This document shows, in pieces, positions 33,761 through 43,303 of a DNA stretch of 64,000 nt. Under the pieces are notes generated by a model. It was not told the DNA's origin. It saw only the letters and a program-made list of their open reading frames with translations, and did not search any database. Origin of the DNA: Candidatus Andeanibacterium colombiense (GTDB lineage Bacteria > Pseudomonadota > Alphaproteobacteria > Sphingomonadales > Sphingomonadaceae). Location of the stretch: assembly GCA_029202985.1 (NCBI GenBank), contig CP119316.1:372001-436000 (forward strand), in the 5' to 3' direction. The stretch's first letter is position 1, and every line of letters begins with the position of its first letter. The position numbers were made by a program, and so were the translations under genes.

Positions 33761-36220
33761 CTACCCTTCGATCTTCGAGAAATCCGCGACTTTGTGCACT
33801 GCAGCACGGAACCGCGCAAGCAGGTCGAGCCGGGCATGGCGCTTTTCCTGTTCGTCGGCATTGACGGTTACCTCATCGAAGAAAGTGTCGATCGGTGCGC
33901 GCAGCGAAGCCAGCGCGGCCATCGCGCCCTCGAAATCCTCCGCCTCGACCGCTTGGGCGGCCTTCGGCTCGGCGGAATCGAGCGCATCGATCAGAGCCTT
34001 TTCGGCAGTCTCGGGCGTGTAGGAAAGTTTTTTCGCGTGGCGCTCGGCCAGCTTGGCCGCAACCACCGCGGCCAGATCCGGATCGTCGACCTCGGACAGC
34101 GGATCTTCCTCGCCGGTCTGCGCGATCTCGCCCTCGATGCCCTGCCAGTCCTCCTTCTTGAGGATGTTGGCCGCGCGCTTGTAGCCGGCGTGGAGGTTCG
34201 CGCCGTCTTCGGTGGCGATGAAGGACTGGAGGGCTTTTACGCGGGCGAGGAGACGGACGAGGTCGTCTTCGTTGCCGAGCGCGAAAACCGCGTCGATCAG
34301 GTCGTGGCGGACACCCGCTTCGCGTTGCTGGACTTTGAGGCGGTCGGCGAAGAATTCATCAACATCTTCGCAATTAATGATCCACTCAAAGTAGTCATCT
34401 GCGAACTCTTTTGCCCGGTCGCTATAGTACGAGCCATCCTCGCGCTGAGTCATTCGCTCAACGATTTGAGTGATTTCAGCTGCTTGCGTTACAAAACCGT
34501 CTAGAGCATCGCCGGGTGCGTAATATAGAAATGTTGGTCCGGGCATCTTCTCATAGCCCTGAGCGACCATCTGAGCACGTGATCTGAGCTCTTCGCGGAG
34601 CATTTGCTTCGACCGATGTTTTACGTAGCTTGCGATGGTCAGACAAAACGCCCGTGTGAGGTTTAGGCGAACGCCTGTTCCCGACAGAATCTTGATAATT
34701 GCTAACGCCGCGCGCCGAAGTGCGAATGGATCTTTAGATCCCGTGGGAGCCTCATCGATTAGAAAGAATGAAACCACGTTATCCAGCTTGTCCGCCAAGC
34801 TCACCGCCACCGTCACCGGCGCGTTCGGAACCTCATCGCCCTGCCCGACCGGCTTGTAGTGATCGCGGATCGCATCGGCGACGGCATCCGGCAGTCCTTC
34901 GGCCCGGGCGTAATAGCCGCCCATCAGGCCCTGCAGTTCGGGGAACTCGCCGACCATTTCGGTGACGAGGTCGGCTTTGCAAAGGCGGGCGGCAAGTTCG
35001 GCCTGATCGGCCAGTTCTTCCCGAGTCCCCGCGGAGGCGGGGATCTCGTGCGGTTGCGCACTACCGCCTGAGGCCCCAGCCTTCGCTGGGGCACTGGAAG
35101 TGACGATACCCTCTTCCACCAGCCAGCGCGCCAGCCTGGCAACGCGCTCGACCTTGTCGGCCACGGTGCCCAGCTTCTCATGGAAGGTAATCCGCTCGAG
35201 CTTCTTCGCCTGCTCGGCCAGCGGGGTCTTGAGATCCTGCTCCCAGAAGAACCGCGCATCCGACAGCCGCGCGGCGAGGACCTTGCGGTTGCCGTCGACG
35301 ATCGCCGCGCCGCCGTCTTCGGCGACCACGTTGGCGGTGCAGATGAAGGCGTTCGCTAACTTACCGTTAGACGACTCGCACACGAAATACTTCTGGTTCA
35401 CCCGCGCGGTCAGCTGGATCACTTCGGGCGGCACTTCGAGAAACGCCTCGTCGAACCGGCCGAGCAGCGGCACCGGCCATTCGGTGAGGCCGGCGTTCTC
35501 GATCACCAGCCCTTCGTCCTCGACCAAAGTCAGGCCCGCGTCGGCGGCGGCCTTGGCCGCGCCCGAGCGGATGATGTCCTGGCGCTCGGCGTGATCGACG
35601 ATCACATGGCAGGCGCGCAATTTTTCCTGATAATCGTGCGCCCCGCCGATGGTGATTTCACCCGGGTGGTGGAAGCGGTGGCCCATCGTGGCGTAGCCCG
35701 AGGTCACGCCGCCGGCTTCGCATTCGACCAGATCCTCGCCGAAGATCGCGACGATCCCCGAGAGCGGGCGGACCCAGCGGGTGCTTTCGGTCGAGATCGA
35801 ACCGGCGCCCCAGCGCATCGACTTGGGCCAGGGAAACTTCGCGACGATCGCCGGGATTGCCTCGGCCAGCACGGCATTGAGCGCCCGGCCCGGTTTTTCG
35901 GTGATCGCGAAATACACGCCGTCACGCTCGGTCAGCCGGTCCTGCGTCAGGCCGGTCTTGCGCAGGAAGCCTTCGAGCGCCTGGGGCGGGGCGCCGGTCT
36001 TCGGGCCTTTGACTTCTTCGCTGACGGCTTGCGTCTGCTGCGGCAGGTCTTTGGCGATCAGCGCGAGGCGGCGCGGGGTGGACCACACGGCGATGGCGCC
36101 CGGCGTCACGCCCGCGGCGTTCAGCTCGGCGCGGAACAGTTTCTCCAGATCGGCGCGCGCGCCGGCCTGCATCCGTGCGGGGATTTCTTCGGAGCGGAGT
36201 TCGAGGAGGAAATCGGTCAT
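33761..36220 (-). CDS. glyS: Glycyl-tRNA synthetase beta subunit, with in-frame insertions
   Basis: Beta subunit of the tetrameric bacterial GlyRS. It is 819 residues, well above the usual 690-720. It opens MTDFLLELRSEEIPARMQAGARADLEKLF and contains GHRFHHPGEITIGGAHDY, LVEMVGEFPELQG-like DLVTEMVGEFPELQGLMGGYYA, DKLDNVVSFFLIDEAPTGSKDPFALRRAALAIIKIL, and FADRLKVQQREAGVRHDLIDAVFALG. The surplus comes from two places: a family C palindromic repeat read in frame at 35023-35096, and an AT-richer linker at roughly 34370-34770. No stop interrupts either. The glyQ gene lies upstream on the same strand, separated by another family C repeat. Confidence 0.93.
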   Translation of the reverse strand: MTDFLLELRSEEIPARMQAGARADLEKLFRAELNAAGVTPGAIAVWSTPRRLALIAKDLPQQTQAVSEEVKGPKTGAPPQALEGFLRKTGLTQDRLTERDGVYFAITEKPGRALNAVLAEAIPAIVAKFPWPKSMRWGAGSISTESTRWVRPLSGIVAIFGEDLVECEAGGVTSGYATMGHRFHHPGEITIGGAHDYQEKLRACHVIVDHAERQDIIRSGAAKAAADAGLTLVEDEGLVIENAGLTEWPVPLLGRFDEAFLEVPPEVIQLTARVNQKYFVCESSNGKLANAFICTANVVAEDGGAAIVDGNRKVLAARLSDARFFWEQDLKTPLAEQAKKLERITFHEKLGTVADKVERVARLARWLVEEGIVTSSAPAKAGASGGSAQPHEIPASAGTREELADQAELAARLCKADLVTEMVGEFPELQGLMGGYYARAEGLPDAVADAIRDHYKPVGQGDEVPNAPVTVAVSLADKLDNVVSFFLIDEAPTGSKDPFALRRAALAIIKILSGTGVRLNLTRAFCLTIASYVKHRSKQMLREELRSRAQMVAQGYEKMPGPTFLYYAPGDALDGFVTQAAEITQIVERMTQREDGSYYSDRAKEFADDYFEWIINCEDVDEFFADRLKVQQREAGVRHDLIDAVFALGNEDDLVRLLARVKALQSFIATEDGANLHAGYKRAANILKKEDWQGIEGEIAQTGEEDPLSEVDDPDLAAVVAAKLAERHAKKLSYTPETAEKALIDALDSAEPKAAQAVEAEDFEGAMAALASLRAPIDTFFDEVTVNADEQEKRHARLDLLARFRAAVHKVADFSKIEG
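35023..35096. repeat. Palindromic repeat family C, copy 2, inside glyS
   Basis: Arms GTCCCCGCGGAGGCGGGGA and GCCCCAGCCTTCGCTGGGGC lie within the glyS reading frame. On the minus strand it adds about 24 codons (SAPAKAGASGGSAQPH, then EIPASAGTR) without a stop. It is the same family as intergenic copies at 2303, 36242, 39136 and 63051. Confidence 0.8.
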
Positions 36221-36241
36221 GCGCGTTTACCCGGTAGTTTG

Positions 36242-36313
36242 TGCTCCCGCGAAAGCAGGAGCCTAGGGCAAACCAGCGCTACACCGCCCTGGGCTCCTGC
36301 TTTCGCAGGAGCA
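36242..36313. repeat. Palindromic repeat family C, copy 3 (variant)
   Basis: TGCTCCCGCGAAAGCAGGAGC and its partner GCTCCTGCTTTCGCAGGAGCA are inverted arms with the inner pair AGGGC/GCCCT. It lies in the 118-bp gap between glyQ and glyS and may fold in their shared transcript. Confidence 0.8.
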
Positions 36314-36338
36314 CGAGCCACTTGATGTTGGAGGGAAA

Positions 36339-37235
<897 letters not shown>

Positions 37236-37343
37236 GCGCGCGCCAATGGCGGATGCGCGGCTAAAGCGCAACAGCGGGCGGGCGATGCAAAATCTTCCTT
37301 CAGCATAACTTGCCGTTCACACGCTTGGCCGCAACAAGGCGCA

Positions 37344-38252
37344 ATGATCACGGGGCTCCGCCGAATCGCCGCTTTGCTTGCCTGCGCTTTCGCGCTGCTG
37401 CTCGGTGTGTCGGCCGCGAGTGCGTCGTCCACGCCCGAAGCCGGGATGAAAATCCACGGCGGCCCGGCGGTGTGGCAGGTCAGCGACAAGGACACCACGA
37501 TCTACCTGTTCGGCACGATCCACTTCCTGCCGCAGGACGTCCAGTGGCTCGACGACGATCTGCGCCATACGCTGCAAAGCTCGGACGAGCTGGTGACCGA
37601 ACTGGATCCGACCAAGGACGGCGATCTCAGCGGGCTAATGGCGGAGAAAGGCTATCTCCCGGCGGGCGAAAACCTGCGCGACAAGCTCGCCCCGGCCGAT
37701 CGCATGGCGTTCGAGGCACTGCTGGTCTCGCTCGGGATTCCGATCGAGCAGTTCGACCGTTACAAGCCGTGGACCGCCGGGCTCTATCTTTCGGTGCTGA
37801 TGACCAAGCTCTCCGGCTTCGATCCGGACCAGGGGGTGGAGCAGGTGGTCGAGGATACGGTGCCCGACGGGATCCGGCGCTCGGCGCTCGAAACCGTGCA
37901 GTTCCAGATCGAATTGTTCAACGGCCTGTCCGCTGACGAACAGCTCACCTATCTCAACCAGATCGTCGCCTCCGCCCCGACGCTGAAGCAGGATCTTTCG
38001 TCGATGCTGGAACAGTGGCGCGCCGGCAATGCGAAGGGCCTCGCCGCGCTGATCAACAGCGAGGAATCCGATCCGGCGATCTACAAGCACATATTGACCG
38101 ACCGGAACGCGATGTGGGCCAAGTGGATCAAGGCGCGGATGGCGCAGCCGGGCACCGTGTTCATCGCGGTCGGCGCCGGGCACCTCGCCGGCAAGGGCAG
38201 CGTGCAGGATCAGCTCAGGAAGCTCGGCCTCAAGACCAAGCGCGTCCATTGA
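37344..38252 (+). CDS. TraB/GumN family protein 1
   Basis: A 302-residue exported protein of the TraB/GumN family, related to the Tiki/pheromone-shutdown metalloprotease fold. Signal region MITGLRRIAALLACAFALLLGVSAASA. Conserved elements are DTTIYLFGTIHFLPQDVQWLDDDL (with the G-T-x-H motif, about residue 52), ELVTELDP and the C-terminal TVFIAVGAGHLAGKGSVQDQLRKLG (second G-x-x-H). Activity in bacteria is uncertain. The stop overlaps the TTG start of a second family member. Confidence 0.82.
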   Translation: MITGLRRIAALLACAFALLLGVSAASASSTPEAGMKIHGGPAVWQVSDKDTTIYLFGTIHFLPQDVQWLDDDLRHTLQSSDELVTELDPTKDGDLSGLMAEKGYLPAGENLRDKLAPADRMAFEALLVSLGIPIEQFDRYKPWTAGLYLSVLMTKLSGFDPDQGVEQVVEDTVPDGIRRSALETVQFQIELFNGLSADEQLTYLNQIVASAPTLKQDLSSMLEQWRAGNAKGLAALINSEESDPAIYKHILTDRNAMWAKWIKARMAQPGTVFIAVGAGHLAGKGSVQDQLRKLGLKTKRVH

Positions 38253-39118
38253 TTTCAGGCCGGCGTATCGCGGCTGCGCTGGCGTGCGTTGCGCTCGCCG
38301 CCTCGTGCAAGCCCGCGCCGATGGCCAAGCCCGCCCCGGCGTTGTGGGAAGCGACCGCCGCGGACGGCAGCCACGCGTTCATCTTCGGCACGGTCCATGC
38401 GCTGCCCGACGGCTATGAATGGACCACTCCGGCGCTCGAGCAGGCCTTCGCCGGCTCCACCGAACTGCTGGTCGAGGTCGATCTCGCCGCGCAGGGCGAC
38501 ACGATCGCCGGGATCTTCGACCGCCTCGCGCATTCCGCCAATTTGCCGCCGCTGACCGCGCGCCTGGCGGGCAAGGACCGCGCGGCACTGGAACAGGCGC
38601 TCGCCGCCAAGGGGCTGGACGAAGCGGATTTCCGTGACACCGAAAGCTGGGCCGCGGCGATCGCGCTGTCGCAGGCCTATGAGGAATCCTCCGGCAACGG
38701 GGTTGATCTCGCTCTGCTCAAGGCCTCGAAGGGCAAGCGGATCGTCGAGCTGGAAGGCGCCGAGCCGCAGCTGCGGATGTTCGACAGCCTGCGCGAGAAG
38801 GACCAGCGCGAGCTCCTCGCCGCCGTCGCCCGCGAAGCGCTTGAGGGCGACGGCAAGAGTGACGCCCGGTTGCAGAGCTGGCTGCGGGGCGACGTCAACG
38901 CGCTGGTCAAGGAGACCCACGAAGGCATGCTCGCCGATCCCGAACTGCGCCAGGCGCTGCTGGTCGCACGCAACAACGCCTGGGCCGAGCGGATCGCGCG
39001 GGAAGCGGCGGGCGGCAAGACCGTGTTCGTCGCGGTCGGCGCCGCGCACACGGTCGGGCCCGATGGACTCGCGGCACTGCTCGAGGCGAAGGGCTTCGCG
39101 GTGAAGCGGGTGCAATAG
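38249..39118 (+). CDS. TraB/GumN family protein 2
   Basis: A second TraB/GumN protein, 289 residues, starting at TTG 38249 with a TTGA overlap of the preceding stop. It has a short lipoprotein-like leader (RRIAAALACVALAASCKP, Cys in a lipobox-like LAASC), then the family motifs SHAFIFGTVHALPDGYEW (G-T-x-H) and TVFVAVGAAHTVGPDGLAALLEAKGF. The central sequence differs much from its neighbour, so this is an old duplication. The pair probably acts in the periplasm or outer envelope. Confidence 0.8.
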   Translation: MISGRRIAAALACVALAASCKPAPMAKPAPALWEATAADGSHAFIFGTVHALPDGYEWTTPALEQAFAGSTELLVEVDLAAQGDTIAGIFDRLAHSANLPPLTARLAGKDRAALEQALAAKGLDEADFRDTESWAAAIALSQAYEESSGNGVDLALLKASKGKRIVELEGAEPQLRMFDSLREKDQRELLAAVAREALEGDGKSDARLQSWLRGDVNALVKETHEGMLADPELRQALLVARNNAWAERIAREAAGGKTVFVAVGAAHTVGPDGLAALLEAKGFAVKRVQ

Positions 39119-39135
39119 CCATCCCCGGCATGCTT

Positions 39136-39212
39136 GATCCCCTGTGCAGGCAGGGGTCCCAGGCGGTCAAACGCGGGGTCGGCCCGCCCGAGGTCCCTGC
39201 CTGCGCAGGACT
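39136..39212. repeat. Palindromic repeat family C, copy 4
   Basis: Left arm CCCCTGTGCAGGCAGGGG and right arm GTCCCTGCCTGCGCAGGAC are inverted. It occupies part of the 233-bp gap before rplY. The rest of that gap (39213-39351) is the rplY leader with no other structure seen. Confidence 0.8.
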
Positions 39213-39351
39213 CAGTGACGCGCGACGGCCGCCAATCCATCCAAAGCTTGCCTTTCCGCGGCTTTTCCCATAGGGGCGCCCCCTTCCCGGCCATGGTCAT
39301 CCCTGGAGGCGTGGCGGGAACTGTGTAACTGCATTTCGAAAGGCACGTATC

Positions 39352-39975
39352 ATGAGCGATGCTCTGACTCTGCCCGCTGAAGCGCGCGATCGGGCTGGCA
39401 AGGGAGCCTCCCGTCAATTGCGCCGCGAAGGCCGGGTACCCGCCGTCATCTATGGCGGCAAGGAAGAACCCCTGACGATTCACGTCGAAGAGAAGGAACT
39501 GCGCCGCCAGCTCGGCACCGGCCACTTCCTCAACTCGATCGTGATGATCGACGTTGCCGGCAAGTCGGTTCGCGCCCTGCCCAAGGATGTCGCGTTCCAC
39601 CCGGTCAGCGAACGTCCGGTCCATGTCGACTTCCTGCGCCTTTCGAAGGACTCGAAGGTCGAAGTGCTGGTCCCCGTCGTGTTCATCAACGAGGAAGACT
39701 CGCCCGGCCTGAAGAAGGGCGGCGTGCTCAACATCGTGCGTCACGAACTCGACCTGATCTGCGAATCGGACAAGATCCCCGACGACATCCAGATCGACGT
39801 GACCGGCCTCGATATCGGCGATTCGATCCACATCCATAACGTCAACCTGCCCGCGGGCGCGGTCAGCGCGATCACCGACCGCGATTTCACCATCGCGACG
39901 ATCGTTGCCCCGTCGGCCCTGCGCTCGAGCGAAGGCGACGGCGAGGCGGCCGAAGGCGAAGCCTCGGGCGAGTAA
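39352..39975 (+). CDS. rplY: 50S ribosomal protein bL25 (Ctc form)
   Basis: Binds 5S rRNA in the large subunit. The 207-residue protein is the long Ctc type, with an N-terminal L25 domain (ALTLPAEARDRAGKGASRQLRREGRVPAVIYGGKEEPLTIHVEEKEL) and a C-terminal TL5-like beta domain (VPVVFINEEDSPGLKKGGVLNIVRHELDLICESDKIPDDIQIDVTGLDIGDSIHI). The tail is acidic (SEGDGEAAEGEASGE). It is followed by a strong terminator and then pth, the conserved bL25-pth order. Confidence 0.96.
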   Translation: MSDALTLPAEARDRAGKGASRQLRREGRVPAVIYGGKEEPLTIHVEEKELRRQLGTGHFLNSIVMIDVAGKSVRALPKDVAFHPVSERPVHVDFLRLSKDSKVEVLVPVVFINEEDSPGLKKGGVLNIVRHELDLICESDKIPDDIQIDVTGLDIGDSIHIHNVNLPAGAVSAITDRDFTIATIVAPSALRSSEGDGEAAEGEASGE

Positions 39976-39996
39976 TCCCGCCGTTAGCGAATACGA

Positions 39997-40036
39997 GGCG
40001 CCGGCCGTGCATCCGCACTGCCGGCGCTTTGTTTTT
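39997..40036 (+). terminator. Rho-independent terminator after rplY
   Basis: GCGCCGGC (39998-40005) pairs with GCCGGCGC (40020-40027) around a 14-nt loop and is followed by TTTGTTTTT. It is 22 bp past the rplY stop, so pth is at least partly expressed from its own promoter or by read-through. Confidence 0.85.
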
Positions 40037-40077
40037 GTGCGCTTTGTATTTTACCGCGCCGCACGTAAGGAACCGCC

Positions 40078-40653
40078 ATGCAACTCTGGGTCGGCCTAGG
40101 AAATCCCGGACCGCAATATGCGATGAACCGGCACAATGTCGGCTTCATGGCCATGGACGTGATCGCCGACATGCATGAATTCGGCCCGGTCCAGAAGAAG
40201 TTCCAGGGCTGGACCCAGGAAGGCCGGATCGGCGGGGACAAGATCGTGCTGCTCAAGCCCGCGACCTATATGAACGAAAGCGGCCGCGCGGTGGGCGAGG
40301 CGCTGCGCTTCTACAAGCTCGATACCGGCGCGCTGACCGTGTTCCACGACGAGCTCGACCTCGCGCCGTTCAAGCTCAAGGTGAAGACCGGCGGCGGCAC
40401 CGCCGGACATAACGGACTGCGCTCGATCGACCAGCACCTCGGCCCCGATTTCCGCCGGGTAAGGCTCGGGATCGGCCATCCGGGCCACAAGGACCGGGTC
40501 CACGGCTATGTCCTCGGCAATTACGCCAAGAGCGAAGGCGACGATCTGGCCGACATGCTCGGCTCGATCGGCGCCGAGGCGGACTGGCTCGCCAAGGGCG
40601 ACGACGCGCGCTTCATGAACGAAGTCGCGCTGCGGATGCAGGACCACGGGTGA
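40078..40653 (+). CDS. pth: Peptidyl-tRNA hydrolase
   Basis: Releases tRNA from peptidyl-tRNAs dropped by the ribosome. It is 191 residues. LWVGLGNPGPQYAMNRHNVGFMAMD contains Asn10-equivalent and the catalytic His (about residue 20). LKPATYMNESGRAV, VFHDELDLAPFKLKVKTGGGTAGHNGLRSIDQHLG and VRLGIGHPGHKDRVHGYVLGNY complete the family signature. The stop overlaps the GTG start of the downstream MFS gene (GTGA). Confidence 0.97.
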   Translation: MQLWVGLGNPGPQYAMNRHNVGFMAMDVIADMHEFGPVQKKFQGWTQEGRIGGDKIVLLKPATYMNESGRAVGEALRFYKLDTGALTVFHDELDLAPFKLKVKTGGGTAGHNGLRSIDQHLGPDFRRVRLGIGHPGHKDRVHGYVLGNYAKSEGDDLADMLGSIGAEADWLAKGDDARFMNEVALRMQDHG

Positions 40654-42026
40654 GCCGCGCTTCGCCAAACTGGACGCTGGCCGCCTCGATCCTCGCGTCG
40701 AGCCTCGCCTTCGTCGACAGTTCGGTAACCAATGTCGCGCTGCCCGCGATCCGCGCGGACCTCCATGCCGGCGCGGCCGACCTGCAGTGGGTGATCAACA
40801 CCTATCTGCTGCCGCTCAGCGCGCTGCTGCTGCTGGGCGGCGCGGCGGGCGACCGCTTCGGGCGGCGGCGGATCTTCCTGGCCGGACTGGCCGGGTTCGC
40901 GGCGGCCTCGCTCGCCTGCGCGCTCGCCCCGTCGCTGGAAGTGCTGTTCATCGCCCGCTTCGCGCAAGGCGCGGCGGCGGCGATATTGATGCCCAACAGC
41001 CTGTCGCTGCTCGGCATCGCCTTTTCGGGCGACGAGCGCGGCCGGGCGATCGGCACCTGGGCGGCGGCCGGGGCGATCACCGCCGCGATCGGCCCGCTGA
41101 TCGGCGGCTGGCTGATCGACGCGATCGGCTGGCGGGCGGTCTTCTACGTCAATTTGCCGCTCGCCGCCGCGGCCTTCGCGGTCGGGCTGCTGCGGGTCGA
41201 GGATCCGCCGGTGCGCGGCAAGGAACGGCTCGACTGGCTCGGGGTCGGCATGGCAACGCTGTCGCTCGGCGCGCTGACCTGGGGGCTGACCGTGGCGAGC
41301 GGCGCAAGCGCGATCGGCTGGCAGGGCATCCCCGAGATCGCCGCCGGCCTCGCGGGCCTCGCGCTGTTCGTCGCGATCGAGGCGCGCGAGGGCCCGCATG
41401 CCGGGATGCCGCTGGCCCTGTTCGGCACGCTCAGCTTCGGCGGACTCACCGTGCTGACCTTCCTGCTCTACGGGGCCCTCGGCGCGGCCTTCGTGCTCAT
41501 CCCCTATCTGCTGATCGAGAATTACGGCTATTCGCCGGTCCACGCGGGCGCCGCGCTGCTGCCGATCCCGGTGATCCTCGGCGCCTGCTCGCGCTTCATG
41601 GGCGGGATCGCCGCCCGGATCGGCCCGCGTTGGCCGCTGACGATCGGGCCGGTGGTGGCGGGGATCGGCTTCGCCCTCGCCGCGCGAACCGCGCCCGAAG
41701 CATCCTACTGGACAACGCTGTTTCCGGCGCTGGTGGTCATCGCGCTCGGGATGGCCGGCGCGGTCGCCCCGCTGACCACCGCGGTAATGGCCTCCGTCGA
41801 TGGAAGGCATGTCGGCGCGGCCAACGGCTTCAACAGCGCGGTCGCCCGCACCGGCGGGATGATCGCGACCGCGCTGGTCGGCGCGGTGCTCGCCGCATCG
41901 GGCCCGGCGCTGGAAAAGGCCTTCGACCGGGCGGTGCTGGCCGCGGCCTGCGCGGCGGCGCTGGCGGGGCTGGCCGCGCTGGTCATGCTGCGCCCGCGCG
42001 AGATCGCCGGGACCACGAAGGATTGA
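40650..42026 (+). CDS. MFS drug-efflux transporter, DHA2 (EmrB/QacA) type
   Basis: A 458-residue membrane protein of the 14-span DHA2 group, usually proton-driven multidrug exporters. SSLAFVDSSVTNVALPAIRADLHAGAADLQWVINTYLLPLSALLLLGGAAGDRFGRRRIF is the family's N-terminal signature (motif D1 then A). The motif C region GTWAAAGAITAAIGPLIGGWLIDAIGWRAVFYVNLP is also present. GTG 40650 is translationally coupled to pth. The gene has no MFP/TolC partners beside it, so substrate and export route are unknown. Confidence 0.88.
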   Translation: MSRASPNWTLAASILASSLAFVDSSVTNVALPAIRADLHAGAADLQWVINTYLLPLSALLLLGGAAGDRFGRRRIFLAGLAGFAAASLACALAPSLEVLFIARFAQGAAAAILMPNSLSLLGIAFSGDERGRAIGTWAAAGAITAAIGPLIGGWLIDAIGWRAVFYVNLPLAAAAFAVGLLRVEDPPVRGKERLDWLGVGMATLSLGALTWGLTVASGASAIGWQGIPEIAAGLAGLALFVAIEAREGPHAGMPLALFGTLSFGGLTVLTFLLYGALGAAFVLIPYLLIENYGYSPVHAGAALLPIPVILGACSRFMGGIAARIGPRWPLTIGPVVAGIGFALAARTAPEASYWTTLFPALVVIALGMAGAVAPLTTAVMASVDGRHVGAANGFNSAVARTGGMIATALVGAVLAASGPALEKAFDRAVLAAACAAALAGLAALVMLRPREIAGTTKD

Positions 42027-42092
42027 TGCGGGATGGTCTTTCACCCCTTCGCCGGTTAAGGGCGCCGCACATTCTTTTCGAGGTACAATAAA

Positions 42093-43193
42093 ATGGGTTT
42101 CCGTTGCGGGATCGTGGGCCTGCCCAATGTCGGCAAGTCGACTCTGTTCAACGCTCTGACCGAGACGCAGGCGGCGCAGGCGGCGAATTATCCGTTCTGC
42201 ACGATCGAGCCGAACGTCGGCAACGTCGCGGTGCCCGATCCGCGGCTGCAGCAGCTGGCGAAGATCGCCGGATCGCAGAAGATCATCGAGACCCAGCTCG
42301 GTTTCGTCGACATCGCGGGCTTGGTGAAGGGCGCGAGCAAGGGCGAAGGGCTCGGAAACCAGTTCCTCGGCAATATCCGCGAAGTCGATGCGATCGTGCA
42401 TGTGCTGCGCTGCTTCGAGGATGACGACATCCAGCATGTCGCGAACAAGGTCGATCCGATCGCCGACGCCGAAGTGGTCGAGACCGAGCTGCTGCTGGCC
42501 GATCTCGAAAGCCTCGAGAAGCGCGTCCCGGCCGCCGCCAAGCGCGCGACCACCGGCGACAAGGAATCGAAGCTGATCGCCAGCGTGCTCGGCCAAGCGC
42601 TCGAACTGCTGCGCGAAGGCAAGCCCGCGCGGCTGACCGAGCCGAAGGACGAGGAGGAAGAGCGCGTGTTCGCTCAGGCGCAGCTGCTCACCGCCAAGCC
42701 GGTGCTTTACGTCTGCAACGTTTCCGAAGACGACGCGGCGAGCGGCAATGCGCTGACCGAGCTGGTGTTCGCGAAGGCCAAGGCCGAAGGCGCGCAGGCG
42801 GTGATTGTCTCCGCCGCGATCGAAGCCGATCTGGTGACCATGCCGATCGAGGATCGCGGCGAATTCCTCGAATCGCTCGGCCTTGAGGAATCCGGCCTCG
42901 CCCGCGTGATCCGCGCCGGCTACGAATTGCTCGGGCTGCAGACCTTCTTCACCGTCGGCCCGAAGGAAGCGCGCGCCTGGACCGTCCACAAGGGCGCCAA
43001 GGCCCCGCAGGCCGCCGGCGAGATCCACACCGATTTCGAAAAAGGCTTCATCCGCGCGGAAACCACCGCCTTTGCCGACTACATCGCGCTGGGCGGCGAA
43101 GCGGGTGCGCGCGAGGCCGGGAAGCTGCGCCAGGAAGGCAAGGAATATGTGGTGCAGGACGGCGACGTGATGCTGTTCAAGTTCAACGTCTAG
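42093..43193 (+). CDS. ychF: Redox-regulated ATPase YchF (Obg-like)
   Basis: A 366-residue P-loop NTPase of the Obg-related family that prefers ATP and associates with ribosomes. Walker A is GLPNVGKSTLFNALT (about residues 8-22), with switch/G3 in FVDIAGLVKGASKGEGLGNQFLGNIREVDAIVHVLRCFEDDDIQHV. The G4 specificity motif is altered, as usual for YchF (YVCNVSEDD). A TGS domain ends the protein (GLQTFFTVGPKEARAWTV, then EYVVQDGDVMLFKFNV). It sits alone, followed by a family A repeat. Confidence 0.97.
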   Translation: MGFRCGIVGLPNVGKSTLFNALTETQAAQAANYPFCTIEPNVGNVAVPDPRLQQLAKIAGSQKIIETQLGFVDIAGLVKGASKGEGLGNQFLGNIREVDAIVHVLRCFEDDDIQHVANKVDPIADAEVVETELLLADLESLEKRVPAAAKRATTGDKESKLIASVLGQALELLREGKPARLTEPKDEEEERVFAQAQLLTAKPVLYVCNVSEDDAASGNALTELVFAKAKAEGAQAVIVSAAIEADLVTMPIEDRGEFLESLGLEESGLARVIRAGYELLGLQTFFTVGPKEARAWTVHKGAKAPQAAGEIHTDFEKGFIRAETTAFADYIALGGEAGAREAGKLRQEGKEYVVQDGDVMLFKFNV

Positions 43194-43212
43194 GGTCAGT
43201 CCAACACCAACC

Positions 43213-43297
43213 TCGTCATTGCGAGCGAAGCGAAGCAATCCAGGGCGGCTCAACCGGGCTCTGGATTGCCGCGGGGCTTCGCCCCTCGCAATGACGA
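43213..43297. repeat. Palindromic repeat family A, copy 5
   Basis: TCGTCATTGCGAGCG to CCTCGCAATGACGA with GAAGCAATCCAG / CTGGATTGCCGCGG arms. It sits between the convergent ends of ychF and the merR-like gene and could act as a bidirectional transcript end. Confidence 0.85.
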
Positions 43298-43303
43298 AGC
43301 GGC

